DNA of 64,000 nucleotides, from assembly GCA_029216955.1 (NCBI GenBank), contig JANAVB010016204.1:1-64000 (forward strand). Direction: 5' to 3'. Origin of the DNA: Iris pallida (lineage: Eukaryota; Streptophyta; Magnoliopsida; Asparagales; Iridaceae). The notes under the pieces were generated by a model, which ran no database searches, was not told where the DNA came from, and saw nothing but the letters and a program-made list of their open reading frames with translations. Of this stretch, positions 21,953 through 32,347 are shown one piece after another. Position numbers and translations under genes: made by a program. Every line of letters begins with the position of its first letter. Positions within the stretch are counted from its first letter, which is position 1.

Positions 21953-22390
21953 AGACGGTCTATATATGGCTACTCAGTATTTATTGGTGGAAATCTAATG
22001 TCATGGAAGAGCAAGAAACAAAGTGTGATAGCACGCTCGAGCTCAGAAGCAGAATATCGAGCTATTGCTCATGGCACGTCAGAGATATTATATATGAAGC
22101 ATCTCCTATAAGAACTGGGAGAAGATGCAGGGTCTCAAGTGGCAGATCTATGGTGTGATAACCAGTCTGCTATTCACATTGCCATCAACCCAGTATTTCA
22201 TGAACGGACGAAGCATATTGAAATTGACATTCATTTTGTTCGTGATGAATATAAGAAAGGAGTGATAAAATTTCAACATGTGAGAACCGGCGACCAGATA
22301 GCTGATATATTCACAAAGTCTCTTATGGGTCATCGGGTTCAATTTTTATGTAACAAGCTGGGCATGATTGACATCTACGCTCCAGCTTGA
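21953..22390 (+). pseudogene. Ty1-copia pol, right part: RNase H C-terminus
   Basis: Starting with the duplicated AGACG, the frame gives the end of copia RNase [60 protein letters not shown], and the C-terminal [13 protein letters not shown] near 22110 (in the KHLL-ELGE region) interrupts it. The natural stop is TGA at 22388-22390. It continues 1824-4285. Confidence 0.92.
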
Positions 22391-22535
22391 GGGAGGGTGT
22401 TAAGTGTTATATTAGAGTTATGAGTTAATGGGCTTTAGTCCCACATTGCTTAGAATAATAGGAGAGGAGGCTAGCCTCTCCTATATATATGTAATCTCTT
22501 CCTCAATAATAATCATCCTATTATTTCCTCCTACA
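22389..22535 (+). repeat. Copia polypurine tract and 3' LTR
   Basis: GAGGGAGGG (22389-22397) precedes TGTTAAGTG at 22398. A short LTR of about 140 bp with a TATATATA promoter-like run near 22481 appears to end near TTTCCTCCTACA at 22535. The right boundary is uncertain because the matching 5' LTR is outside the window. Confidence 0.65.
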
Positions 22536-23090
22536 AACATAAAACACATAAAATACAGAAAGGGCTACACCACTCATAAGCTATGTAATACAGGGCTCAG
22601 AGAAAGAAAAGGAAAAATGGGCTTATGTCCTTACAACATATTTTACATAAAAAGATAATAAAATAAAAATCCTAAACTACGCTGCGGCGATCTTCTAAGC
22701 CGGAAACGGTCCAGTCCGAAGGCACGAGTGCTCTGCACCTAAAATATAGAATGCCAACAAGTTCTACAAATCTAAATAAACTAAAGTCGCAAGGCAGGGT
22801 CAACCAGCGTCTCAGACTTGGTCACGCAGTCACACGTTGCTAATAGCTTACGCCTCAACGTACGGAAGTACCCAGTAGCGTTTGCGTCTCGCTAACGGCT
22901 CAAAGTGGATACGATAAAGTGTCAATTACGCCAAACATAAATAAACCAAATAAAAGTAAAATATGTAAAGTATAGCTTTTTTGTAATAACCAGTTTTTCG
23001 AATATAGCAATAATATATACATATATATTTTTAAATACGTCACAATATTAAGAGTATAATTAAATCGAAATTCTTTCTTTTTTTAAAATC

Positions 23091-23137
<47 letters not shown>

Positions 23138-23150
23138 TATAAAGGAGTCA

Positions 23151-23210
<60 letters not shown>

Positions 23211-24420
23211 GAGTCACAAATATTTAGTGTATAGTTAAACATAATTTCTCTTTTAATTCATATACATTTATATATAAAAGAAATCATGTTAACAAAACCA
23301 AACTTATAGAACTATTAAATAAGGGCAGCAGAAATGGTTCTCAGACTATTAAAACATAATCTTTACAAATTCCAAGCCAACACACCAGTAGTAGAATGAT
23401 CTCAGTAGTTGCAAATATATTAATTGTCCATGTATCTCAATGTAATAAATCAGACTATTAGAATGTAGGGTTCAGAATTAATTTCCCGAACACAACAGAA
23501 ATCAAAACCAGAACAATCAACACAAATATATAGGCCCTAATCCACAGCAACGCAATTTTAGTCCGGAACCGAAATGACGATCTGAGGATCGTCTCAAGTA
23601 TCCACACACGAACAACGTAATAGAATCATCGAATCCCGAAGGGGATCGAGACCGCGTCATCATAGACTATGACGGGGAGGGACGAACTACTCTGTTAGGA
23701 ATTATACCGAAAGTCTGATGACGGAATCCGAAGGGTGGCCTCGGACTCGGATAGACTCCGCGGAGCGTCGTCACCGGCTCGAGAGAGTCTCGGAACGCGT
23801 CTGGACGGGAACGACGGCGGCCAGGGGCAGTCGCAGGACTGACCGCGGATCGCGGACGGTCGTGTCCGGCGCAGGGGTGCTGGCCGGTTGGGACAGTGGC
23901 AGCAGCGTGGGGCCGCGGGTCCGGCGCGGAGGTGCGCGGGACGGGGTCACTAAGGGTCGGCGCGTGGAGGGCGCGACCTGCTGGTCGGGCGAACAGGGGA
24001 TCGCCACGGGGTGCGTGCGGGGAGATCGGCCGGAACGGGGTTCGCGTGCGGCACAGTGTCGCGGTCGAGGGCGCGCCGGCAAGGGGGGGTTGGCCGCGGT
24101 CGGCCGCGGGTCGGCGCCGGCGAGGGCGCGCGTCAGAGGTTGGCTGCGCGGGGTGCACGTCGGCGGTCGCGGAGGCGCTGGCGGTCGCGGAGGCGGGGAT
24201 CGGCCGCGCTGGTGAGCGGGGCCTGTGTGAGGGGGAGAAGCTATTTGGAGTTGGGGAAGATGTGGAGAGGGTGGTGGTGTGTTGTGAGTGTTTGGAGAAA
24301 TAAAGGGGAAGTTGCTACAAAGAGGGAAAAAATGGGGGAGTGGTGAACGGGTTTGGGGGAGTGAGTAATGGGGGTTGAACGGGTTACGAGGATAGGGAAA
24401 TGGGTGGGTTTTACAACGAG
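22536..24420. repeat. Gene-free, LTR-like and microsatellite sequence
   Basis: No gene. 22660-22940 and 23530-23760 have the look of gypsy LTR on the minus strand (CGAAGGGGATCGAGACC, CCGAAAGTCTGATGACGG). 23090-23205 is two long (TA)n blocks, each followed by AAAGGAGTCACAAA. 23740-24230 is strongly GC-rich and open on both strands, which reflects composition and not coding. Confidence 0.5.
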
Positions 24421-26134
24421 TATGACCAGTTGATTTTTTTCTCCCTCTGCAGCCGGTTTGATTGGCCTGCTAACGAGTGGTCAGACAGACATTTTGGATT
24501 TGGTTCCAGGGACTTTCTTTTATTATTGTTTATATAGTATGTTGTTTATGGTTACCCTTCAAGAGTTCTTATTACTTGCTTGACCTGTTGAGAAGGTTAG
24601 AGAAAAGAGTATTAGATTTGAGAAATTTTACTTGCTTTTCATAAGTCATTATTCACGAGTGATCCTTGACTCCTTCAGTTTTGTATCAACGCAGTAATAG
24701 TTATTTGTCTTTGATTCTTTGCGTACACTAGTATGAACCAACTTGTCTGGAAGTCCCATATTGTGCTGAATGTAGAATCCATGATACTTCAATGGCACGC
24801 TATAAATTTGCCCTAAGCTTCTTGGATGTGTGTCTGCATTGTCGGACCAATTGTGGCCCATAAGGGTCCAACTGTCACTGAACATGCATACTAATAGAAG
24901 CAAGCTGGAAAAGGAGAACATTTTTTTGTTGTAGTTGGTAAGTCCCAGTGGTATTCAGAACCCGTAATCACACTATAAAAGATAGCAAAAAAATCCTAAA
25001 ATGTAAGATATTTCTTATAAAATCAGTACTTTGCCTGTGTTTCCTTGCCTGAACCAATTAAGCACCAACATGTCTCTAGAGGGCTGCTACCTGTGTGCAA
25101 CATGTACACCACATTGTAATTGCCCAACACAACACAATATCTGCCCCACGCTCGCTGCATGTGTTTTTGATACAGGTGGATCATGTATACGTTGCAAAAA
25201 GTCTGAACCTCGGCTAGCCATGTGGCTGAGAACGAATCATGAACTTTGGAAGAACATATTTCTTTGGTTAGAGAGAGAAGCGAAGGAGATGGGAGAAGGA
25301 AGGGGGGGGGGGGGGGGGGGGGGGGGAGAAGATGGGGAGGAATATAAATAATTTCATTTCCCTAACTTGATAGTGTAGAATAGAAGGAATAGGATTATAG
25401 GAAAAGGATGGGAGGAACAGATGGAAGAGATGAGCACAGAAAGGGAGAAGAAAAACCCTTTTTCTACTGCTAATGGCTATTGTCATCCCATTTGTTATCT
25501 GTATTTACTAATTAGTATATGCTTCTTCTGTATATCAAGCATCATCTTTTCTAAACTGTACACAGATTTGTTTAGGAAATAATTTTCTAAAACTGTAGTT
25601 TAGCACATAAGAGTTATAATTGTCTATGTGGTCAAGTGTTCATGACCATCTTGCATCTGAATTTAGAGGAAAGTTCTCTGTGTAGATTTCCAGATTGTAT
25701 GAACTGACTTGTGACATCATATTGTCTCTGATAAGGCTTGCCATTGCTCAACTCTTGAATATAGTTTGCACCAAATGTCTGAGATCTGCTTCTTCAGCAA
25801 ATTGGTTACTGACAATGTGTAAGAGTTCATCTCAGCAGAGTTCTAAAGGATTGTGCTTTTTTATTTTATACTAATTATTGTGATGTGCTATGTTCACTTT
25901 CCATTTACTTTGCAACTTTCCCCCCCTTTTTTTTATCAGCCTTGTTCTATGTGAAACATATAATTTGTAACATCTGTAGTTTGTTCGTGTATAGCTCTGA
26001 CTTCTTAAAGTTATATTGGATAGTTGACTCATATAATGCATTTCTCCAGTTTCATATATACTTGGGCTTGTATGTTATTATAATTTTTTGGATTAGATGA
26101 TACATTCTTTCCCTAAAGCAATTGAATACTTCAG
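24421..26134. other. Gene-free sequence before the first visible host exon
   Basis: No exon with SART3-like coding potential was found here. It contains a G homopolymer of about 26 at 25301-25326 and AT-rich sequence of intron character. It is probably the 3' part of the preceding host intron, ending in GAATACTTCAG at 26124-26134. Confidence 0.55.
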
Positions 26135-26209
26135 GATATATGCCATTCCTGGTTGCGCTTTGAGAGAGAAAATGGCTCTCTAGGAGATTTTGATCTTGCA
26201 ATGAAAAAG
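26135..26209 (+). CDS. SART3-like: Host gene exon: SART3/EMB140-like, end of HAT-repeat domain
   Basis: A 75-bp phase-0 exon, acceptor ATACTTCAG, donor AAG|GTTAGT. It encodes 25 residues including DICHSWLRFERENGSL, then DFDLAMKK, matching the HAT-repeat region of plant SART3 homologues (Arabidopsis EMB140), in which W-L-R-F-E-R-E is conserved. The protein is a U4/U6 snRNP assembly and recycling factor acting in the nucleus. It is the only upstream exon in the window; the exons encoding most of the HAT repeats must lie left of it. Confidence 0.82.
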
Positions 26210-26363
26210 GTTAGTCTTACGCTAATGTTTGATTTTTTTTTTTTCTGATGTGGTTAGTTATGTTAACTATTTGTGTTCTTGTTGGTTGTTTTCAACTTTT
26301 TCCATGTCTCCTTTTTATACTCTCGGTAGTAATTCATACATAAGATATTGATAATGTATATAC

Positions 26364-27860
26364 ACTAGAACCTTGATAATTTAATACCCGATAAATTAAT
26401 AAGCTCGGTTAAATAATATTTTTGGTTGGTCCCGACTTGGGGATAACGTGCTAAATTAATAATTTGCTAAATTTATACGATACTACATTATAAAAACTTT
26501 ATTAGGTCCCACATAATATATAAATTATTAATTTCTTGATATACGTATTGCTTTTGATTTGACTAGGAGGTCTTCCTAAAATACGACTTAATCGTTGTTT
26601 GTTTCTTCTTGAAATTGATGTCACCTTTTGGTTTTAATCTCTAACTTTTCTTAACATGGCAAGAAGTTTCGGTGTGGCTTTCTTTTGCAACAAAAATTAT
26701 TCTATGTCATCACATCTTTGATAACTTCTTTTCATGAAATGGACTCCATAGTATAACTATCATCTTCAACTTCATCATCTTGTTTTTGAGTGCCCCCTTG
26801 ATTATCTTTCTTGTACTCGCACAATGCTTTATGTATTTCATCTATCATTGTTGATTTCTTTACACCTTTGAGTTGAGAAGCCATTGTTGTATGTATGATG
26901 TGTTTTGTTACTATGTTTTTTTGTTTATTTAAATAGAGCTTTTGCTTGGTTAAATGTTCAAAAAATGGAATAGTGTAGTACATTGAACAATATACAATCT
27001 TTTTTTATTTTTGGAAAAACTAAGTAGATTATGATTTTACTTGGTTAAACAAATATATATAATTGTTAGTTCATAAAACAAGAAACTATGTAGAGGTTTA
27101 ACTTGGTTAAATGTTCATAAATTGAAATAATGTAGTACATTAAACCAAGGTTCACAATATCGGTATCGGAATCGGTATCGGACTATTCCTATGAGTATTG
27201 GTACCGGCGATATCGGTAGTATCGGCGGTATCGTATCGGAGTATCGGACTTTGGTATCGGAAAACAAATAATTATTAATAAATTATTTACATTTAAAAAC
27301 ATATATTTTATACATTATTTCAGCGTTATTTCTTAGTAGTTTTGAAATTATATGAAATAGTAGTCACCCTTACCGATTGGTTTTGCCGAATTGACCGGAA
27401 CAAAGACCCCCAATGTCGGTATCGGTCAATATTTGGTATCGGTCGGTATCGGATCGGAACATGCCAAACCGTATCGGTATCGGCCGTATCGGATCGGTAT
27501 CGGCCGATACTTTAAACCATGCATTAAACAATATACAATCTATTTTTGGAAAAATAAGTAGATTTATGAATTTTAATTGGTTAAACAAATACGTAGAATT
27601 GTTAAGTTCATAAAACGATAAACTAAATACAATGTACATTATTTAAGAAAATAATGAATACCTTGATAAATCAATAAGTTATTGATTAATCAATAAATTA
27701 CTAATTTATCGATAAATTAGTAATTTATTGATAATTAATAATTTATTAATTTATCAAAATTAATAATTTATTAATTTATTTATAAGTTAATAAATTATTA
27801 ATTTATCGATTATCTAATATTTGCTAAATAAATTTTTCTTGGTCCCAAGGCTATTAAATC
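26364..27860. repeat. AT-rich repeat with TTGATAAATTAATAA ends (possible pogo/Tigger-like relic)
   Basis: Both ends carry ACCTTGATAATTTAATACCC-like sequence and a GGTCCC motif facing inward (26395-26440 on +, 27800-27850 on minus), and the interior is AT-rich. No transposase is recognisable; the 83-codon minus frame at 26732-26983 is not assignable. The first TATCGG MITE is inserted inside. Confidence 0.35.
27146..27521 (+). repeat. TATCGG-rich MITE, copy 1
   Basis: 376 bp with ends CAAGGTT and AACCATG and dense TATCGG repeats in both terminal thirds, flanked by an 8-bp duplication CATTAAAC (27138-27145 and 27522-27529). The 8-bp TSD suggests a hAT-mobilised element. Confidence 0.75.
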
Positions 27861-28345
27861 ATAGTTTAAAGTATCGGCCGATACCGATCCGATACGGCCG
27901 ATACCGATACGGTTTGGCATGTCCCGATCCGATACCGACCGATACCCGATACTGACCGATATCGACATTGTGGGTCTCTTTTTCGATCAATTTGGCACTG
28001 AAACTTAAATGAAAAAAGACAAATCAACACGGACTTGAAGCATAATAAGGTTGTAGAAGCATATAAAAGAAGAAAATTGATCTATTGCATTTAAACCAAT
28101 CGGTAAGGGCGACTTATATTTCGTTTAATTTCAAAACTACTAAGAAATAACACTGAAAATACTTAAAATTATGCCTAAATATATAATTTTTTTTAAATGT
28201 TAATAATTTATTAATAATTATTTGTTTTTCGATACCAAAAAATCCGATATTCCGATCCGAAACCGCCGATACTACTGATATCGCCAATACCGATACTCAT
28301 AGGAATGGTCCGATGCCGATTCTGATACCGATACTGTGAACCTTG
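27860..28345 (-). repeat. TATCGG-rich MITE, copy 2, inverted
   Basis: 486 bp in reverse orientation, ends CATAGTTTAAAG and GAACCTTG on the + strand, flanked by CTATTAAAT and CTATTAAT, a near-perfect duplication. The interior shares the GAAATAAC and ACCGATTGG segments with the other copies. Confidence 0.72.
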
Positions 28346-28370
28346 CTATTAATTTATAGAGGTTTAAGTC

Positions 28371-28855
28371 CAAGGTTCGAAGAATCGGTATCGGAATCGG
28401 TATCGGACCATTCCTATGAGTATCGGGATCGGCGATATCGACAGTATCAGAGGTTTCGGATCGGAGTATCGGATTTTTTGGTATCGGAAAGCAAATAATT
28501 ATTAATAAATTATAAACATTTTAGAAAATATATTTTATACATTTAGGCATAATTTTAATATTTTCAGTGTTGTTTCTTAGTAGTTTTGAAATTGAATGAA
28601 ATAGTAGTCACCCTTACCGATTGATTTACATACGATAAATAAGTTTTCTTCTTTTACATGCTAAACCTTTCTATGCTTTTACACCCTTGTTGATTGTTCT
28701 TTTTTGTTCAATTTTGTTTGTCGAATTGACCGGAAAAGAGACCCTCAATGTCGGTATCGGTCAGTATCGGGTATCGGTCGGTATCGGATCGGGACATGTC
28801 AACCGTATCGGTATCAGCCGTATCGGATCGGTATCGGCCGATACTCCGAACTATG
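28371..28855 (+). repeat. TATCGG-rich MITE, copy 3
   Basis: 485 bp in the same orientation as copy 1, ends CAAGGTTCG and GAACTATG, flanked by GGTTTAAGT and GGTTTAACT. It is closest to copy 2 in length and interior, so these two share a longer subfamily form. Confidence 0.72.
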
Positions 28856-30300
28856 GGTTTAACTGTAGTTAGTTTATTGATCTTTGGTATCTATACTTCT
28901 GGCAGTGTATTTATGTTATGCTTTTGCTGTGCACTAGTTCTTGTGTGAGCAAATTGATATTGTAGTCTTCTATACAAGGACTTTCTGGCATAAGTATGTT
29001 GATCATTTTGGTTGCACACATAGACATTGGATAACAATAGCACGGCTCACTGGTTGAGCATTATCAGTTTTAGGCAATCTTGATCCTAACTTTTCAGCCC
29101 CTCTTATTGTATTCTATGCACTTTAAACATGTTCTGGAGCTCACCTTCAATGCCAGGAATACATATCTAAGGCTAGGTGATGCTCCCCCTTTTTCTGACT
29201 CGTAATTTCATTCTTTCTTCATCATTCTGTTGATCCGGATTTCCTTGCTTAGTGAAAAATCATGAGGTTTGAGGACCTATCATAGATCAAGTGGTTGCAA
29301 TTATGGTTAAAAATTGCTCCTTTATCGACTGTAACATACAGGATATAGGCTGGATTGAACCAAAATTACTGGATAATGGTATCGTTTAGTATAAAAATAT
29401 GTTGTTCCTGGAAATTTCGACAAGTTCCGGGACAGTTTCAGAAAAATTAAGTTGTTCTGACCAATCTTGGCCAGTTTCAAACATTTCAGCAGCTTTCGAA
29501 AATTTCTGTAATTTCATGCCTGAAATGGAATTAAGACTACCCCGCAACTTTCCATGATTCGCCTGATCTCTTAAAATTTGTCCTTGATTTGGGTTTTCTT
29601 TAATTTCCATGCTTTTAATATAACTTTTTGAAGCCCGTATAGGGTGCCACTATAAAATTTTCGATCTTGTATATTTTAATTTCATAGACATCATGCAATA
29701 TTATTCACTTGACTACTTAATAAGTTAATGCTATGTCTATACTTTTATCTTTCTTTTCTTATATTATAATACTTTACCAACTCTTTTTTGTGAAGTACAA
29801 AACTTGATAGTTGGATACTGCAATCCAAACCACCCAAACCACCCAAATCACTGAATCTTGCGATATCATTACTCAGACGATGTAGCTTTAAAATCAACAT
29901 CTGTCCATTATTGTCAGAAACCATTTGATATATCATCCACATTCGAGAAGTCTTAAACAACAAGATTTATCAATACTACTTGTTTAGGTTGTGAGATAAT
30001 GTAGTGTGTGGATTTATCCATTTGGATTTCCAGGTCTTTCTTTTCTTGTGTTTGCATGTGTACTGGGGGGTGGGGTGGTGCATTAGCCTAAAGATCATGT
30101 ATTGCTCATAGAATGTTGATGTATATTTAGGTAGTTGCTGTATGTAGATTAGCTGAGCTCCCCAATGTTGAGATGTAACACATCTTTTATGGGTGCTTCC
30201 TCAAGTTTCACCTTCAATTTCCTTCCTAAATACATGCATGTGCATACTTCATTAATCTTTCTTCTCCATCGGTCTTACATGATTATTGTCTCTTTTGAAT
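28856..30300. other. Gene-free intron sequence
   Basis: No coding region, RNA gene or clear repeat family was recognised; it is AT-rich intron sequence. The short minus frames at 29386-29610 and 29745-29963 show no family motif. Confidence 0.5.
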
Positions 30301-31017
30301 TATAGATGCAAACTGGGCTAGGTGGTCCGAAAATCAGCCCGGTCATATCCAGGCTGGGCCGGCCCTGGCACCGGCCCGGCCCGATCCAACCAAAATTCTG
30401 GTTAGGTTGGGTTTGCTTCCCATACCACGGTCGAGATCGACCCGATCGTGCAACTGGGTCGGGTTTCCTCCTTCAGGACTGGCCCGATTAGCGGACCATT
30501 CCTGGCCAGGGCCAGGCCCGATTCGCCCACCCGCTTTTGCGGGTCCTGGTATATAACGGTTGTTTTTTTTACTATTGTACCATTTTACTCCCTCTATATC
30601 CGCTAGATAGTGGTTATGGGGGTAATTTGATCAAATACCCCCAACAACTACAATATAAGGACAATTTTGTGTTTTGTCTTTTTAGGGAGTTTTTTTAATA
30701 CTAAAATACCTCCATAATCTAGCCGTTTATAAACGTTAGTCAGGGATATTTTGGCCTTTTTTTAATATGACCAAAATATTCCTATAAGAGTTGTATTCTA
30801 AGGGTATTTGTGATAATTTGACATTTGGGAAATTTCTATAAATAGAGTTTAATTCATCAAAATTTATCACAACAAATTTTTTCCCCTTGTGGTCTCTTCT
30901 ATACTTTCAATCAATCTTGTGTTCTTTTATGTGATTAGCTACTTTTTCACTACATAATCTAAAGATCATTGATAGTAAACAACCTCAACCGGTGCAACCG
31001 CATGGGGTACAACGTCG

Positions 31018-31230
31018 TCGTAGTTAGTCCAATATTTGGGGACACTTTAGTGGGGTTTATAATGAGAATGTTTCAAGTCTAGTAGGATTGAGGGGTGAAA
31101 CTTATGTTAAATGCATTAATTGTAGAAAACAATTCAAATGGGTACCTAAGAATAGCATAGGATTACTACGTAGGTATCTAGTATGTACCCTCTTGAGTAA
31201 GTCAAGAAAATGTCTATTTTATTTTACCTA
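31018..31230 (+). pseudogene. BED-type zinc finger fragment of a hAT transposase
   Basis: The frame from 31030 reads SNIWGHFSGVYNEN, then KCINCRKQFKW and LLRRYLVC, the aromatic/WGHF start, CxxC pair and distal Cys of a BED finger (the His position appears replaced by Tyr). It ends at a stop at 31228-31230. BED fingers bind the transposon ends. A TAG lies just before the segment. Confidence 0.7.
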
Positions 31231-31310
31231 GCTAATAGTACTAGGAACGTAGGTGGTCACAATTTTCATTCTGGAAATTACTTGTTTTACTTATCATATT
31301 TTCAAATATA

Positions 31311-31630
31311 TCATATATGTTATTCTTGTTAGATTGGTGTTTGTTATATGACCTGTGTTGTGCGTTTTGGTTTTCTACCTTTTTTTCAAGCTTCTTTTGT
31401 AGTACTTGCTATCGGGAGTTGACCCCTCTAGTTTTGTATGACCAGATATCGTAATCAAACGAAATTGGCGATAGATCCACGGATTTTACGATATCTAGCC
31501 ATACAAAATTAGAAGGGTCGATATATAATAGCATGTACTACAAAGGAAGGTCGAAGAGTGATTAAGAACCAAAATACAAAGCGTAAGTTGTATTAACAAA
31601 CACCTATCTAACAAGAATAACATATACGGT
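31311..31630. repeat. Long imperfect inverted repeat
   Basis: Two arms of about 145 bp pair around a 25-bp loop near 31455-31480. For example TTGTAGTACTTGCTATCGGG at 31397 faces TATAATAGCATGTACTACAA at 31522-31541, and TGTTATTCTTGTTAGAT near 31319 faces ATCTAACAAGAATAACATA near 31605. The arms contain an LTR-like segment (GTTGACCCCTCTAGTTTTG) related to the gypsy LTR family of 1-1823. Confidence 0.8.
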
Positions 31631-31965
31631 ATACCGGAAAACAATATGTACATTTTGTATCTGTTAATGTAAATTTTTCTTAATGACTCATTTTATTTTG
31701 TCTGTTATTTAAATTATATTTTCTATTATTATTATTATTTAAATATTGGGCCAAGACCTAAATCCATATCTTAAAAATTCCGATCGACCTGGACTTGCTC
31801 AAATCGGATTTTAGTCTTTGGCCAAGCCCAACTAGGACTAGTGTTATAGGCCAGGCTGGCCTGACCCTGAATGAACTCGGTTAAAAGGACCGGCCCTCCC
31901 AACTACATGACTTTTGAATATTGGTTGAATAGACCAATAGGTATTTATATCTTCCTTAGACTCAC

Positions 31966-32283
31966 TATCACGTCCTAGTATCGAAATACAGAGAATGAGG
32001 TTATGACTCGATTCGGCCAGCTACGCACTATGGTATACGTCGGTATCCTATAATACGGTTACGGCTGTACCTAGACAAGGGGACATACACTACAATACAA
32101 GTTTCATATGGTCTCACATAATATAATATGTCTTAATCAGTCAAACGAGAAATAAGAACATTAACATATAAGATAAAACAGTAACGCATCCCGACACTCT
32201 ATCAAAATGAGCACGAAACTAGATATACAAAATAGAAAGCTAGTATAATACCAAGTCATACATGATCATATCATCAATTGCAG

Positions 32284-32285
<2 letters not shown>
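31966..32285 (-). repeat. Gypsy LTR, part 1 (3' end of the LTR, reversed)
   Basis: The reverse complement matches the layout of 1500-1823: GATCATGTATGACT, a tandem of AT-rich motifs, CGTAGCTGGC, then GGACGTGA at the end. It is split from 37443-37975 by the LINE insertion. Confidence 0.65.

Positions 32286-32346
<61 letters not shown>
32286..32346. repeat. (TA)n microsatellite at the LINE 5' junction
   Basis: About 60 bp of TA dinucleotides between the LTR and the LINE 5' end. With the (TA)n at the LINE 3' end it obscures the target site duplication. Confidence 0.9.

Positions 32347-32347
<1 letters not shown>

Larger units (their letters stand above)
30301..31910 (+). mobile_element. hAT transposon remnant, 1.6 kb, internally deleted
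   Basis: It is flanked by CTTTTGAAT (30292-30300 and 31911-31919), which contains an 8-bp hAT-size TSD. The terminal regions are rich in GGGCCGGCCC/GGCCCGATCC-type motifs, usual for plant Ac/Tip100-like ends. Only an N-terminal BED finger remains of the transposase; the catalytic and dimerisation parts are gone, and an inverted-repeat sequence sits in their place. Confidence 0.68.

Noticed and set aside
23667..24346. Overlapping open frames of 100-165 codons on both strands
   Set aside because: They coincide with a GC-rich stretch, overlap in several frames on both strands, and show only Arg/Gly/Ala-rich low-complexity protein without motifs.
25031..25351. Upstream host exon or Cys-rich small protein
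   Set aside because: The frame has no similarity to SART3, no splice sites in register, and ends in a G homopolymer.
26732..26983. Minus-strand 83-codon frame as a pogo/Tigger transposase fragment
   Set aside because: The surrounding repeat may be pogo-like, but the peptide shows no DDE or HTH motif that I can recognise.
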